Of a stretch of DNA of 64,000 bases, positions 1 to 10,622 are shown one piece after another. The DNA lies in the NCBI RefSeq assembly GCF_030445035.2, contig NC_080688.1, forward strand, positions 63,707,449 to 63,771,448. Reading direction: 5' to 3'. Positions within the stretch are counted from its first letter, which is position 1. Every line of letters starts with the position of its first letter. The DNA comes from Dasypus novemcinctus (lineage: Eukaryota > Chordata > Mammalia > Cingulata > Dasypodidae). The notes beneath the pieces are model-generated. The model was not told where the DNA came from and ran no database searches. It saw only the letters and a list, made by a program, of their open reading frames with translations. The position numbers were made by a program, and so were the translations under genes.

Positions 1-749
1 CAGTTAACGAAGTGTGCAATTAAGGCCAACGATAAAGTCGCAACCCAAGCCCAGTGTCGGGCTGTGTGGAGGGACACATTGGCATCTCTAGGGCACAGGC
101 GGTGTAAAAAGAGTTGATATGATAATGTAATCTTATTTTTGGAAATTCTTAAATGCGAATTTTCAAAAATCTGAACGTGTCAGAGATTAAAGCTTGAGAA
201 AAGTCTTTCTAAAGGGTGAGAAATTGCTGAAGATAGAGATTCTCAAGGTAGAGAACAAGCCTTGCTTCCCCAGGGACCTTATGAAAATCTCAGGGGGAAA
301 TATGAGAATTTAAAACTATTAAAGGAGGGCATGGAATAAGGAAAGGTTGAAAACATCTATCCATACCTTATCCCACTCTGGCCTTGGGCGGAAGGCGATC
401 TTGCAATGGGAGCCCTTTAAAGAAGAAATAATACATTTTATTTAACCATCTATCCAGGCATGTATGCATCTCTGCTCCACGCCACTCACACATGTATACC
501 CCAATTCACTAAAACAATGTGAGGTGGACAAATCCCCTGGGATAATTTCCAAGAGGGGCGCACCCCGGAGGCACTAGGACACATCGACACCCTGGTTAAA
601 AATGCCCCTTTTCTATTGTGCCAGTCACTAACCTGGTTTCTAAGAGTATGGGATGAATAAGACTTTCTGTCCTCAGGGAAGAAATTTAGCCTAGGCAGGC
701 CAGAAGCAGGAAGAGAGACCCTCTTCCAGAGGCTGAAACATCATGCGGT
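1..749. other. unassigned unique DNA
   Basis: No gene, RNA or clear repeat is recognised. A short stretch near 640-690 (a 'ggatgaataagac..ctgtcctcagggaag' pattern) resembles an old mammalian repeat but is too degraded to assign. Confidence 0.4.
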
Positions 750-960
750 GGACACTAAGCAGTAGGGATCTTGTCAAACAGGATACTTTGGTTGCAAGAA
801 ACAGAAAACTCAAATTCAAAATGGGGATTTATTATCCCCAATACTAGGAAGTCCAGGCACATCTGCTTCTGAGATTTCCTCTCACCCCCACCCTCACCCT
901 CCCTCCGCCTGGGTTTATCCCCAGGCTGGTTATAGCAGTCCTGGGTATAACTTCCTGGCA
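750..960 (-). repeat. old interspersed repeat fragment (family not assigned)
   Basis: The stretch around 787-835 (ggttgcaagaaacagaaaac, then a 'ggggatttatt' block) matches a wording seen many times in mammalian genomes as part of old repeats. I cannot name the family or fix the orientation with certainty. A 68-residue open frame here is a chance frame. Confidence 0.35.
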
Positions 961-1559
961 ATGTCGCAGAAGAGGAGACAATTCTGCCTGCCTGGGTGCC
1001 TCTGTTTCTCGGTGAGGAAACCCTCCAAATCCCTAAGCTTGGCTCATTGGCCTGATGTGGGGGTAGAGAGCCCTCAACACATCCCCAAACTAGCTTCTAC
1101 TGTAGGGGAAGATAATTACTGGAACTGACTTAAACCAATCACCATTACCCCTGAGTTACATGGGGTGAAGTGGCCACCCAAACCAAAGGCAGGGGCAGGA
1201 AAACGATGCTGGAAAGCATATCATTGGAGCTCAGGTGTGTCGTGGATGGGGAAGCTGAGGGGAAGCCAGGATGGTGAATTGAGGCCAATGGTGAAGGGCC
1301 TAGATGCCAGGCCACTGAGCAGCCTTTATTCTAACTCAGAGATTCTGATAAAGCAAGGTGTTATTGGAATGGTTTCTCACTCAGTTAGTGGAGGAACGGT
1401 GGTAAAAAGACCCAGTTCAGGAAATGTTCCAGAATACCATGGCCAAGAATCTGTCTTTGTGGCCTGCTGGCAGATGATGGTCAGCTTTGGAGAGAGGGGC
1501 CTTGACTCTGTCAAATATAGGCCTTTTATCATAGTCTGTTTTGGCTTTCTGCCACTTAC
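961..1559. other. unassigned unique DNA
   Basis: Nothing recognisable. An open frame of 140 codons at 1165-1587 runs into the MIR element that follows. It has no recognised domain or family motif, so it is treated as chance. Confidence 0.4.
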
Positions 1560-1695
1560 AACGTTGCCTCAGTTTCTTCCTCTGTAAAATGGGCATAATA
1601 AATACTTCACAGAGTTAAATAAGTTATGCACATAAAGCACTTAGGAAATGCCTAGCTCATGATGAACCTTTCAAAGTTGTTAGCTATTATTGCTA
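1560..1695 (+). repeat. MIR SINE fragment
   Basis: The order 'cctcagtttcttcctctgtaaaatgg', short A/T run, 'aaagcacttaggaaatgcc' is the 3' half of the tRNA-derived MIR consensus in sense orientation. No A/B-box part is visible, so only the core and tail remain. Confidence 0.75.
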
Positions 1696-2334
1696 AGGAC
1701 CTGGAAGTGAGTGGGATTGTGCAATCATGGTGCCTCTAAGAGGGCAGCATGCAGCAGGTTTCTTTGGGTGGGTCTTTCCTCACAAATAGTGGCTGATAAT
1801 TGCCTCTAAATTAAAGGCAGATGTTGGAACAAAGCATCCACAGCCCCCAATCATCTGAAAATTAATCCACATGTCATCTTTGGCTCAATTGCCAAACAGC
1901 ATTTACACACCTTCCTTATACCTGTAAAGTTGAGAATATACCTGTAAATCCACAGTCTGTGGAGTTAATCTACTAACCTAGTTCTAATTGGTGATGTGCA
2001 TTAGTTTGAGCGATTGCAGTTATGAGACTCACGTTGAACACGATTTTTAAAAAAGAAAGACCAGTTAACCAAGATGAAGGTAAGAAGAGTTACAGAGTTT
2101 CACCCGACCCAGTAAACTCTTCCACTCTCCTTTCACATACTTTCAGCTACTCTCCCTTTTCCAGGTGCTGCAAAAACCCATAAAGCCTGCTTGCTGACTT
2201 GGATTTGTGAGTGGATTATCAAAATTTGAACTCATGCAACCAGTACACACTGATGACAGGATGAGAAATAAAGTATGGTTTTAAAGGAACCAACAACTGG
2301 ATAAAATTTGAAAACTGTCTCACTGATCTTGATT
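1696..2334. other. unassigned unique DNA
   Basis: Nothing coding or clearly repetitive is seen. The stretch is AT-rich and short on CpG, as usual for mammalian intergenic DNA. Confidence 0.4.
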
Positions 2335-2700
2335 TCCTTAATTTTTAATTAGGAAAAACTTCAAACGTAAGGAATATAAGAAGAATAATACAACGAACAC
2401 CTCTCTGCCCTGCATCCAGATCAAACAGATTTCCATATTATCTTTTTCTACATGTCTCTAAAGGAACCATTTGAAAGCAAATTGCAGACATGTTGACACT
2501 TCACCCCTCAATACACAAGATTGCATCTCCTAAGAATGAGGATATTTTCTTAGTTAATCACAATGCCATTATCACACCTAAGAAAAATTGCAAGGATTCC
2601 CTAATATCTAAACCTGGCCTTGTCCACATTTTTCTATTTTGGAAACTAGGACACAATTCTGTAATTCCTCTTAGATTATTGTATTATTTTTAAAACCTAG
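2335..2700. repeat. old L1 (L1M-type) 3' untranslated fragment, probable
   Basis: The run 'aatttttaattaggaaaaacttcaaacgtaagg', then 'gaacacctctctgccctgcatccag', 'agattgcatctcctaag' and 'tatttcttagttaat' follows the pattern of old mammalian L1 3' sequences that begin with a 'ttttgaaataatttcaaac' type phrase. It is strongly diverged. The 67-codon open frame inside is chance. Confidence 0.45.
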
Positions 2701-2735
2701 AGAAGTGTGTGTCCATGTGCCTTTAAGCATGCAGA

Positions 2736-2885
2736 ATGGTAGTGTATGTGTGGTGTATATGTACGTTTGTATGGAATATGTGTTTGTGTGTGTATTGCAC
2801 ATATGTGTGTATGCATGACTGTATATGTGTGTGTACAGGGGTGTGGGTGTGTCTATACAGATGCTGTGTGTGTAGTGGAGGGAGG
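2736..2885. repeat. TG-rich imperfect microsatellite
   Basis: About 150 bp of alternating GT/AT/GTGTGT with interruptions. It gives overlapping low-complexity open frames on both strands (Cys/Val/Tyr-rich on plus, His/Thr-rich on minus), none of which is a gene. Confidence 0.9.
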
Positions 2886-2890
2886 TTAGG

Positions 2891-3705
2891 GGGATCATAT
2901 TTGAGCACAATGTCCCAATATGTGCTAGAAAGAAGATGCTTCATTTTTTTTTCCTCCAGCACATTTGAAGAAATAAGAATTACACTCCAGAAACTCTTGA
3001 TTAGACCGATCTTGGCTAAGGAGGCTGAAGATCCTAATGGTTTTGTTCCCTTTGATGGATTGATTCAGGTGTCCCTTGTACCGATCATCTTGGAAAGGCA
3101 CTGTCTGAAAGGGAACAGGCATAAAAGTCTTTTCGCTTCTCAAAAGGGTCAGCATTATCTTCTATTTTCCTCGCTGGGCCTGCACTGACGCACAAAGAAA
3201 GGTGTAATTACAATGTGATGTGCTGCTGATCGTGGGGGCCTGGAAATTCTAAACCGCTCACTCTGCTCAGAATACATTTCAATTTGGTGCTGTGAATTTT
3301 ACATTGAAATGAGTTTTTTCTTTAAAACCCTAGAGAAAACAGCCCCTGCACAGGAGCATTAACAAATTGCTTTGCAAATCTAGGCTAAAGTGAACATTCA
3401 ATTTGAGGAGGTCAAATCAAGCTTGGGCCCTACATCCCAAAGCCTGGGCCCAGGAAGCCCCAGTTGGGTCCAGGCAGCTATGGCCATGGACTTGGTCTCA
3501 GTCTTTAGCCAGTTCTCCCCTTCCTGGACCTCCCTCTGGACTGACTCCCTTGGGTCCTTCCAGATGCCCAGTTGCTCTGCCAAAGTTTTAGGAGGTTTAG
3601 GACTGGAAAGTTGCTGAGACCAGACGCCCTTGGATGAGCAGCCCTTAGCAGCTACACAATCACTTAGGCAAGAAGTACCCATAAAAGCAAAGACTCAGGT
3701 GACTC
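2891..3705. other. unassigned unique DNA
   Basis: No gene or repeat could be named. Overlapping open frames at 3390-3682 are on both strands of a GC-richer stretch and have no family motif. Confidence 0.4.
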
Positions 3706-3970
3706 CAGGTTGGAATGGACCGCAGAGGGCATAGATTTCTACCCCTTCCACTTTACAGAGGATGACATTGAGACCAGGGTGAGGCCTTCCAAAGTGTACC
3801 AACTGGTCATTGCCACCATCAGAATAGTAACATTTCTGAGGGTAACAATCCACTCAGCATCTTGCTGAATGCTTTATATTTCCTCGTGTAAGCATTCAGG
3901 ACAACATTCTCTGATAAAACTATTATTACCCTTTCTCATTTTAGAGGTAAGGAAACCAACCCAACATTTT
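3706..3970 (-). repeat. MIR-like fragments (two pieces)
   Basis: 'ccactttacagaggatgacattgagacc' (3750-3777) and 'ctcattttagaggtaaggaaacc' (3937-3959) both resemble the antisense MIR phrase 'cattttacagatgaggaaactgag'. The two pieces are probably separate degraded copies. Confidence 0.5.
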
Positions 3971-4428
3971 TTAGACCTTTGGAGCCTGGGTCAAGAAAAT
4001 TCCTGTGCTGATTTTCCTCCTCTGCAGCCCTGTGCTCTTGCCATCCAGATCACCACGCGTGTTATACTCTGCTCCAAGAGAAGGTAGAACTGGGGTCTGT
4101 CCACTCTCACTGTAGATTCTACCTGCTGTTTATCATGCACTCATTTTACAGGAAGAAACATTAAGGACCAGAGAGGTCAAAAGGGTGGCACACGACGTGA
4201 TGCCCAAGGTTCCAGCCGGCCGTGCGCCTGCCTCTTAGAGTCATTTCTCAAGCGTCCAAACGTGACGGACCACACAAGTGGCCCACCATCAGCCCTTTCC
4301 AGCTGCCCTGGGCCCAACTTCTCTAGAGCAGTGGGAATCAATTGGCCCCAAACAAGCACCTGGAGCTGCCTTAAACCCAGTCCCCAGGGCCCTTGCCACA
4401 GAGCCTGGGCAGCTTGGGGACTCGGATT

Positions 4429-4527
4429 AAAACGATACGTTTTCAATTTGGCCTTAAACGAATTCACCAAATCGGCATCTTTGATGTCAAGTGGAAGTGA
4501 ATTCCACAAATCTCAATTTATTTTATG
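4429..4527 (-). pseudogene. remnant of ancient LINE reverse-transcriptase C-terminus
   Basis: Read on the minus strand from 4506, the codons give WNSLPLDIKDADLVN followed by a serine and FKAKLKTYRF. This is the closing peptide shape of many non-LTR retrotransposon polyproteins of the CR1/L2/Rex-like type: a Trp-Asn-Ser-Leu-Pro, about ten residues, then Phe-Lys..Leu-Lys-Thr-Tyr-x-Phe. An in-frame stop (4513-4515) lies just upstream, and nothing of the polymerase core is visible, so it is a dead fragment. The open frame continuing to 4177 past the conserved part is chance. The exact LINE clade cannot be set from 27 residues. Survival of a readable peptide from so old an element suggests slow evolution here, perhaps co-option as non-coding DNA, which is inference. 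Confidence 0.6.
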
Positions 4528-4549
4528 GGGAAGTGTTATTGATTTTTTT

Positions 4550-4865
4550 TTTATCGTCTGCTTCTCCTTCTTCTCCCCTCCCAGCTGCCAACCCTCTTCC
4601 ACCTGGATTGAATTGTTTGATTTAAGAGCGGCAGTTCAGAAAGGGGAAGAGATGCCTTTCCCCTTCATTCCACACCCCCCCAGCCGGCATGTCCTTTAGC
4701 CCGCGGCCCAGCACACTTCCCTTCAGCTGCATTAACTGTCCTTGCACCCAACAGCAGGAGCAGCAGGAGAGGGACAAGCCCTGGTCAGGATTTCCCTAGC
4801 TGGGTTGGAGCCCCCATGCATGCCCTCGTGGGTCCCAGGTCCTCACCTTCACGGCATCCTCCCAT
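4550..4865. other. unassigned unique DNA
   Basis: A pyrimidine-rich stretch (4550-4590) is followed by ordinary sequence. Nothing is recognised. Confidence 0.35.
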
Positions 4866-5390
4866 AGGCGGTCCCATTTGGCACCTCTTTGTAAACTATT
4901 AGGTCAAGTGTCCCCACGTGCTTTTCCTGTGTCATGTCATTCCTTTCCTTAAGACCCTGCAATGTCCCCCACACTTGCCCCTGCAGCATGCCCATATTCC
5001 TTGGCCTTCCATTTCTCCAACTGGCCTTCCATTCCTCAGAAGAACATCTTTGTTGATGCGGCTATGTGTCTCTCCAGTGCCAGGTGAACTGTAGGCGTTC
5101 CATGCTTGTTCATTGCACCAAGGAGGGGTATGTGGTGACTCACATATGTGCTCCTTGGAGACACCCACATGCCACTGTCTTTCTTTGCTTAGGCTGCTCT
5201 CTTGTCCTGGGTGCCAGCATGAGGCTCTCCCAATTGCTCTGGCTGCACTGACCTCTTGTTGCAGTCACTCCAAACTCAGCACGGCACCAACAGAACTATT
5301 GATTCCCTGCCTCTCCCTGCCCTACCCAGCCCACTCCTCCCACGGGCTCACCCTTCAGGTCCATTTCTCTCTCTTCCCTTCTACCTGGAA
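4866..5390 (-). repeat. old mammalian repeat, L2-age, probable
   Basis: Phrases of the type 'cattcctttccttaagaccctgcaatg', 'ggctgctctcttgtcctggg' and 'ctccctctctacctggaa' resemble a high-copy old mammalian repeat that often carries CT-rich 'cctcctt..ctgttcc..cctggaa' wording. It is degraded and the assignment is weak. Several overlapping open frames here are shadows. Confidence 0.35.
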
Positions 5391-5404
5391 ATAGTAGTAC
5401 TTCC

Positions 5405-5895
5405 ACCTTGTACGATGGCCAGAAGAACGGCGCCCAAACATGTCCAACTCCTAATCCCCAGAACCTGTGAGTATGTGGCCTTATGTGGCAAAGGGACTTA
5501 GCAGATGTGGTTAAGGTTAAGGACCTGGAGAGGGGAAGATGACCTTGAATCCTCCAGGTGGGCTCCATACAACAATGGAGTCCTGAGAAGCCAGGGCCTT
5601 TCCAGGCGTGGTCAGAGAAAGAGAGCGAGATGGAAGCATGAGAAGGATTTGGCACCCTCTTGCTGGTTCTGGAATGTGGGTTGCTATGTGCAAAGTCAGC
5701 AGAGGGGTCTCCTGATACTGGAGAAGGCAAGGAAACGGAGTCTCCCCTAGAGCCTCCAGGAAGGAGCACAGCCCCGCTGACACCTTGATCTTAGCCCAGT
5801 GAGACCCCTGTTTGGTTGTATAGCAATAAATCTGTGTTGTTTCAAACCACTCCATGGGTGGTAGTTTCTTATGGCAGCAATGCAAAGCGCACACA
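5405..5895 (+). mobile_element. MLT1-type MaLR solitary LTR
   Basis: The order of phrases fits a sense MLT1 LTR (ERVL-MaLR class): 'ctaatccccagaacctgtgagtatgt' (5450), 'ggacttagcagatgtggttaa' (5494), 'gaagatgaccttgaatcctccaggtgggc' (5537), 'acaccttgatcttagcccagtgagacccctg' (5779) and 'aataaatctgtgttgtttcaaaccac' (5825) near the end. There is no internal retroviral sequence on either side, so it is a solo LTR or fragment. It is old and highly diverged. The open frames across it are chance. Confidence 0.75.
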
Positions 5896-6074
5896 AACCT
5901 CCACAAATACATCCTGAAAATGACTTCTCTCCCTCTTGCCCCAGTCCAAGGCACCCAGCCTACTGCAATGGTCTCCTACTGGTTTCCCTTCCTCCATGCT
6001 TCCCCGACTCTCTTCTCCAGCCCTCTCCCTGCCCCACCCATCCATACACTCGATGGTCCAGCAGGAGCCAGAGC

Positions 6075-6240
6075 GGTCCTTTTGTTTTTGAACTTTTTAT
6101 TTTGAAGTTATTTCAAACAGAGAGAAAAGTTGGAAGAAGACTACAGAGAACTTCCATGGACTCGTCACCCACACCCACCGATGGTGACATTCTGCCGTGT
6201 TTACTTGCTAGTGCTCTCTTTCTCTTTCTCTCAGATCCTA
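6075..6240 (+). repeat. old L1 3' untranslated fragment
   Basis: 'gaactttttattttgaagtt', 'atttcaaacagagagaaaag' and then 'agaacttccatggactcgtcaccca' follow a common old mammalian L1 3' sequence. The rest of the element is not recognisable. The 232-codon open frame 5871-6569 crosses the LTR end, this fragment and unique DNA, so it is not a gene. Confidence 0.6.
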
Positions 6241-6744
6241 CCATGCTGCTTCCGACTTTCCAGGGTGCCCACGGCGCTGGGAATGAATTCCATACCCTGC
6301 TTGTCGCAGTCTCTGGGACCGTTGTTGGGTCCCAGGACACCTTGTGGAAGTCCCCTGCTTCTCCTCACCCCTTGTTCACTCTGCCCAGGGCCCACTGCCC
6401 TTTCCCTGCCACCCACAGGACTTTCCTCCTGCTGTTTCATCTGCTGAGCACACGGGTCCCCCCTCCTCGTCCCTCAGCCCTCACTGTGATGCCATCGCCT
6501 CCAGGAGGAGCCAAGAAGGCCCCTGCCCCCGCAGCCACTCTCCACCACGGGGTTCTACTCTGCTCTTGACAGCACTGATCAGGGTCTGAAACCATCTTCT
6601 TTCCTTCGTACCTGCTTGTTTATTGGCTCGTTCATTCGCTCGTGCGTTGCTCTTTGAGAATGATCAGAGGCTTCCCACCTCTTCTCTTCAGCTTGCAGAA
6701 CGGTGCCTGGTAGGTAGTAGACACTCCACAAGTATTTTGTGAGT
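6241..6744. other. unassigned unique DNA
   Basis: C-rich sequence with open frames in several frames on both strands; no domain is recognised. No repeat is named. Confidence 0.35.
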
Positions 6745-6905
6745 CGCTCATTTTCTGTGGCATACCATTGTGCCCTTTATAAATACCTAGCTGCTTCATA
6801 GCTCTGTCTCTTTTCCTAAGGGCAGGGAGCATCGTTCCTTTCGCCTTAAGTCTCCATCTCTTGGTGCCCAGCACGTGGCAGGTCCTTGGGGTCGCTGGTT
6901 GAGGT
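6745..6905 (-). repeat. L2 3'-end-like fragment
   Basis: 'aagggcagggagcatcgttcc' (6819) followed by 'ggtgcccagcacgtggcagg' (6864) matches the L2 3' wording 'agggcagggaccatgtctt..cccagcacctggcac'. It is moderately diverged. Orientation is uncertain. Confidence 0.5.
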
Positions 6906-7149
6906 TCCTTGTAAATGTGAGCTCTGTGAGGAGGGCCTGGGTGCCGTTCATGCCGCCCCTGAATCCAACACTGCACTCTGCCATCCAGCTGTACCCCTGA
7001 TAGATGCTCACAGTCTCAGTAAGACCTTCTTTCTCCCACATCGGGGTTTGCTTTGAAATTTTTCAAAGTGCTTTTAACTTTCCCCTATTTCTATCCCCCT
7101 CAACCCCGTTGGGGGGGAAACAGAGCAGAGAGCATTAGCCCCCTTTGAT

Positions 7150-7300
7150 GGATGATGCAAATGAAGCAAAGACGGGTTAAATGGCTTGCCCAAGTAGCAC
7201 AGGTAATTAATGGCAGAACAAATCCCCTGATTCCTAGCCCCGTGCCTTTTCCTTCAGACCACAAAGCAGCTGCCCCGTGCCCCTCCCTTCAGAGGCCGAG
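7150..7300 (-). repeat. MIR fragment, antisense
   Basis: 'aatggcttgcccaagtagcacaggtaattaatggcagaac' is the antisense MIR phrase around 'cttgcccaaggtcacacagc'. The following 'cctgattcctagccccgtgcc' fits the same element. Confidence 0.65.
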
Positions 7301-7424
7301 GAGCCCAAACCTGATATTATGGGCACAAAGCTTTTAGCACACTGGCGGAGGGCAGGATGCTGTGTGGTTAGGTGTGCTCTGAGTGTGTGTGTCTAATTGC
7401 TTTTCATTTCCTTTCCTTTCATTC

Positions 7425-7715
7425 ATATGGTCACTCATTCACTCAGGCAGACATTCATTCAAGGAGCATTCATTGAGGGCCTCCCACATCCCCTTTCTGC
7501 TTGGTATGGAGGAGGGCACTGGGGAAGAAGGTGGGAGTGACTCAGAGGAGCCCGATCTCACACGTGGGAGGCCCAGCTGACACACATGAGGCAAAGAGGA
7601 ACATGCAAGCTCATACGTGACAGGGCGTATGTCCCAGGGAAAGGTTGCCAGCAATCAGTCAGGAAAAGCCTCGTGGAGAATGCAAACTTCTGAAAGAAAT
7701 GATGGATTTGGGTTG
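7425..7715 (+). repeat. old high-copy mammalian repeat, family not assigned
   Basis: 'cattcattcaaggagcattcattgagggcc' at the start and 'agtcaggaaaagcctcgtggagaa' later match a long-known pattern (terminal-growth wording followed by 'ggaaggcttcc..gaggaggtg'). Similar copies occur at 15.8, 18.5, 37.7, 42.1, 42.9, 58.8 and 59.6 kb. Confidence 0.45.
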
Positions 7716-7987
7716 GATTAGAGATGGCAAGGCTGGCAGGCAAGGGATAAACTCCACTGAGATAAACCAAAGAACTTGACACAGAGTTATGCACAGCCAC
7801 AAATAATCAACAAATCCTTGCAAAACACTCAAATCGGGATTGACTCCTTCCAGACAATAATTACCCCAGAGCCACCTGGTTTCTTAGGTAAGGTAACCCT
7901 CAGCCCTCCAGGGATGGACCTGTGACCCAAACTGAGCTCATTAGGAGTTTAAAAACTAAACAGGGAGAGAAAAGTTCTCCTTTTGGG

Positions 7988-8132
7988 GGTAGATGTGGTA
8001 GATTGAAGTAGGTACCCCAATTTAGACATGTTCCTAATCTTCACATTCCCATGGGTATAGCCCACTGTAAGTAGGACTTCAAGAAGATTGTATTTTTAGC
8101 TAAGGTGCAACCCACCTGAATGACGGTGGTTC
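7988..8132 (+). mobile_element. MaLR-like LTR, 5' part (split by L1)
   Basis: 'gtggtagattgaagtaggtacccc' starts the element, followed by 'tcctaatcttcacattccc' and 'ctaaggtgcaacccacctgaatga'. The rest of the same LTR resumes at 8507 after an antisense L1 insertion. I recall this LTR type as common in xenarthrans; the exact name was not checked. It is a solo LTR. Confidence 0.6.
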
Positions 8133-8506
8133 TTTTTTTCTTTTTTTTTTTTAGTTTATTTTTATTTTTATTTTTTTCACATTTTTTAATTCATTTTTTA
8201 AAAAATATTACATTCAAAAAATATGAGATCCCCATTCACCCCCACCGCCCCCACCCCACCACTCCCCCCACAGCAACACTGTTCCCCATCATCATGACAC
8301 ATCCATTCCATTTGATGAGTACATCTCTGGGCATCGCTGCACCTCATGGTCAATGGTCCACACCATAGCCCATACTCTCCCACGTTCCATCCAGTGGGCC
8401 GTGGGAGGATCTACAATGTCCGGTAATTGCCCCTGCAGCACTACCTAGGACAACACCAAGTCCCAAAAATGCCTCCACATCTCATCTCCTCCTCCCATTC
8501 CCTGCA
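8133..8506 (-). mobile_element. antisense L1-like 3' end, inserted in LTR
   Basis: This is the reverse complement of the last ~370 bp of the elements at 13.2, 19.6 and 21.7 kb. It shows the poly-T start (8133-8155), a C-rich block at 8233-8272 (a guanine-rich tract on the element strand) and then the block reading on the element strand from 'gggaatgggagg' to 'tcatgatgatgg'. It is cut at the 5' end. The LTR halves on each side read gacggtggttct (8122-8133) and gacagttct (8507-8514), a plausible decayed target duplication. Confidence 0.8.
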
Positions 8507-8806
8507 GACAGTTCTAAATCTTGATTACTGGAGACTTTATAAAGAGCCAGAAGCTGAAAGTAGTAGAAAACCAGAAGAGCAGAAGAAAGGAGAAGGTATT
8601 GTCATGTGATAGGAAAGCCAAGGCACCCCAGGGAAGGCCAGCAGCCAGCAACAGAGAGCTACAACATTTGGGGAGGAAAGAAGCCTTGCCGATATCTTGA
8701 TTTGGGGCATCCTTTAGCCTCAAAACCATGAGCCAATAAATGCCTGTGTTTAAGCCAAGCCGTTGTGTGGTCTTTGTGATTGCAGCTCAGGCAAACCAGG
8801 GCAGTA
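8507..8806 (+). mobile_element. MaLR-like LTR, 3' part
   Basis: It continues the LTR begun at 7988: 'cttgattactggagac', 'ataaagagccagaagctgaa', 'gcctcaaaaccatgagccaataaatgcctgtgtttaagccaa' and 'gtgtggtctttgtgattgcagc'. The 'agccaataaa' is the polyadenylation signal area usual near MaLR ends. No coding region is associated. Confidence 0.65.
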
Positions 8807-10400
8807 GCATATGCTCACTGAAAGGGAGTGAACACAGGTGCCCCCAGCCCTGTCCCTGCCCCTGTGTGCTGCAGGAGGAAATGAAGTCAACAAGCAGAGC
8901 CCAGACATGCAGAGAGAGAGTCAGGACAGTGACCAAGCCCCTGGACCAGGTACCTCTGAGGGCTACGGGCATCAGCCCAGTGCTCTTGACTCATGCTTTC
9001 CTCCAGCCCTACTGAGTTGTCCGTGAAGACCCACCTGCTCACTTTATCTACCTGGCCATGAAAACCAAGAGTTCTTCCTTCAGGCCTTTAGGCATGGCAG
9101 GCTTCCTTTTGTGTGGGGGTACAGGGAGTAGGGGTGGGGGAACTCATTAGGCAAAAATAAGGGGCCATTTTGAGGAAGCTCTCTTGGAATTCTTCTTCAT
9201 CCCAAACAAGATTGCAACAGGGTTGTAAGGTTGAACTCTAGGCCCCAGCATGTGTATGCACCATCTGGTAGTTGTATCCTACTAGGCACAGTCTTCTAAA
9301 ATTTCCATCAATGGGACATACATATGAAATGACTTATTTAGTTTTCTAGTTACTATTTATAATCCAGCTATGCTCAATTTCCCATTTCCATTCTGCAATC
9401 ACAACTTACATAGATCCCATAACCTTCAGATCACTTTGGATGATTAAGGCTCTGTCCAGTTTAAAGTATCATCTCCAGCTCAGTTTGAATCGCATCTCTT
9501 AGCCTGACTCCCTTGAGTGTGGTCCCAGAGCAGAGATGATGGGTGAGTGGGCCGGGGTGGGGGTGAGGGGAGGAGGCTGGTCAGGCTCTGAGGAAACCCC
9601 GCTCCCTCTCCCTTCAGTGCCCAGCTCCTCCGGGAGGTGGGAGCTGGGAGGGTCACAAGGAGCGGAACAAGTAGCCTTTTACCCAACAGGTGCTGGGGCA
9701 TCCTCTTTCTGTTGGCTCTTACTGCTTCTCTGTCTACCTCAAACAGGCCAGTAATCTTTTTTTTTCCTTCAGGGGTGGCCGTCTTCATGTGCTGACATAG
9801 TAACAAGGTTTGAGGGAGGCACATCTCACCCAAATGCACGAATGCCCACTCATCATGCTTAGCCACAAAAGAATCTGGGGCAGCAGTTGTAGGTGGCAAG
9901 TGTCCAGGTGAGCTGCTCTTGCGTGGCTTCCTGTGAGTTCTCTGGGGAACCCCGAGGGGCCTCTCCAAGTGCTTTCTTTGGATCTGGGAGAGCTGACATA
10001 CCCTGGGCTCCATGTTTCCCAGCCCCTCCACCTCTTTACCTTGGGGGCGTCCACCTCAGCCTTCCACTGCTGGGGCACCTCACAGCAGACGAGGTGAAAT
10101 GAAATGATTCATTTTCTCTTTCTCCTCCACTCTATAAAACTGAATTTATGAGTGTTTTCGCCAAAGTGGTCCCCAAACACTTTCCTGGTGTGTTCTCTGT
10201 GACCATGTGGTTCTTCATTTATCCATCCAGATCTTCAAGAAGAAGAGGCTGGTATACTCTTCAGGAGCTTGGGGTTTTATCGGGAAGGTAAAAATAACAC
10301 AGATGCAATAACCAGGTACCCAGACAGAACAAAACCCCCTCAAAGGCTTCATTGCACATGGGTAGAGATAGGCAAACAGCATTCTGAGCATCTTCAAAGA
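8807..10400. other. unassigned unique DNA
   Basis: No gene or clear repeat is seen over about 1.6 kb. The open frames of 183 and 97 codons on the minus strand (9480-10078) overlap plus-strand frames, carry no family motif and are taken as chance. Confidence 0.35.
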
Positions 10401-10622
10401 TGGACTTAGGAGCCAGATGGCCTGTGTTCAAATCCAGTATTGCCACTTATTAGCTGTGCCACCTGGGCAAGTTACCTCACCTCTTTGTGCCTCTGTCTCC
10501 TCACCAATAACATGTGGATAATAATAATACCTCCACTGCATGGCTTCTATTGAGGAATAAATTAGGTCATATATTTAAAGCACTTAGAGCCTGGTGCATA
10601 CTGAGTATTCAATAAATAGATT
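10401..10622 (+). repeat. MIR, near full length
   Basis: The sense order is complete: 'gccagatggcctgtgttcaaatccag' (B-box region), 'attgccacttattagctgtgccacctgggcaagttacctcacc', 'cctctgtctcctcacc', 'aataataatacc', 'aaagcacttagagcctgg' and 'gagtattcaataaat'. It is one of the best-preserved MIR copies in the window. Confidence 0.9.

Noticed and set aside
5871..6569. 232-codon open frame on plus
   Set aside because: It crosses the end of an MLT1 LTR, an L1 fragment and unique DNA; no domain and no intron/exon signals in keeping with a gene.
9480..10031. 183-codon open frame on minus
   Set aside because: No recognised domain, overlapping frames on both strands, no conserved-looking segment.
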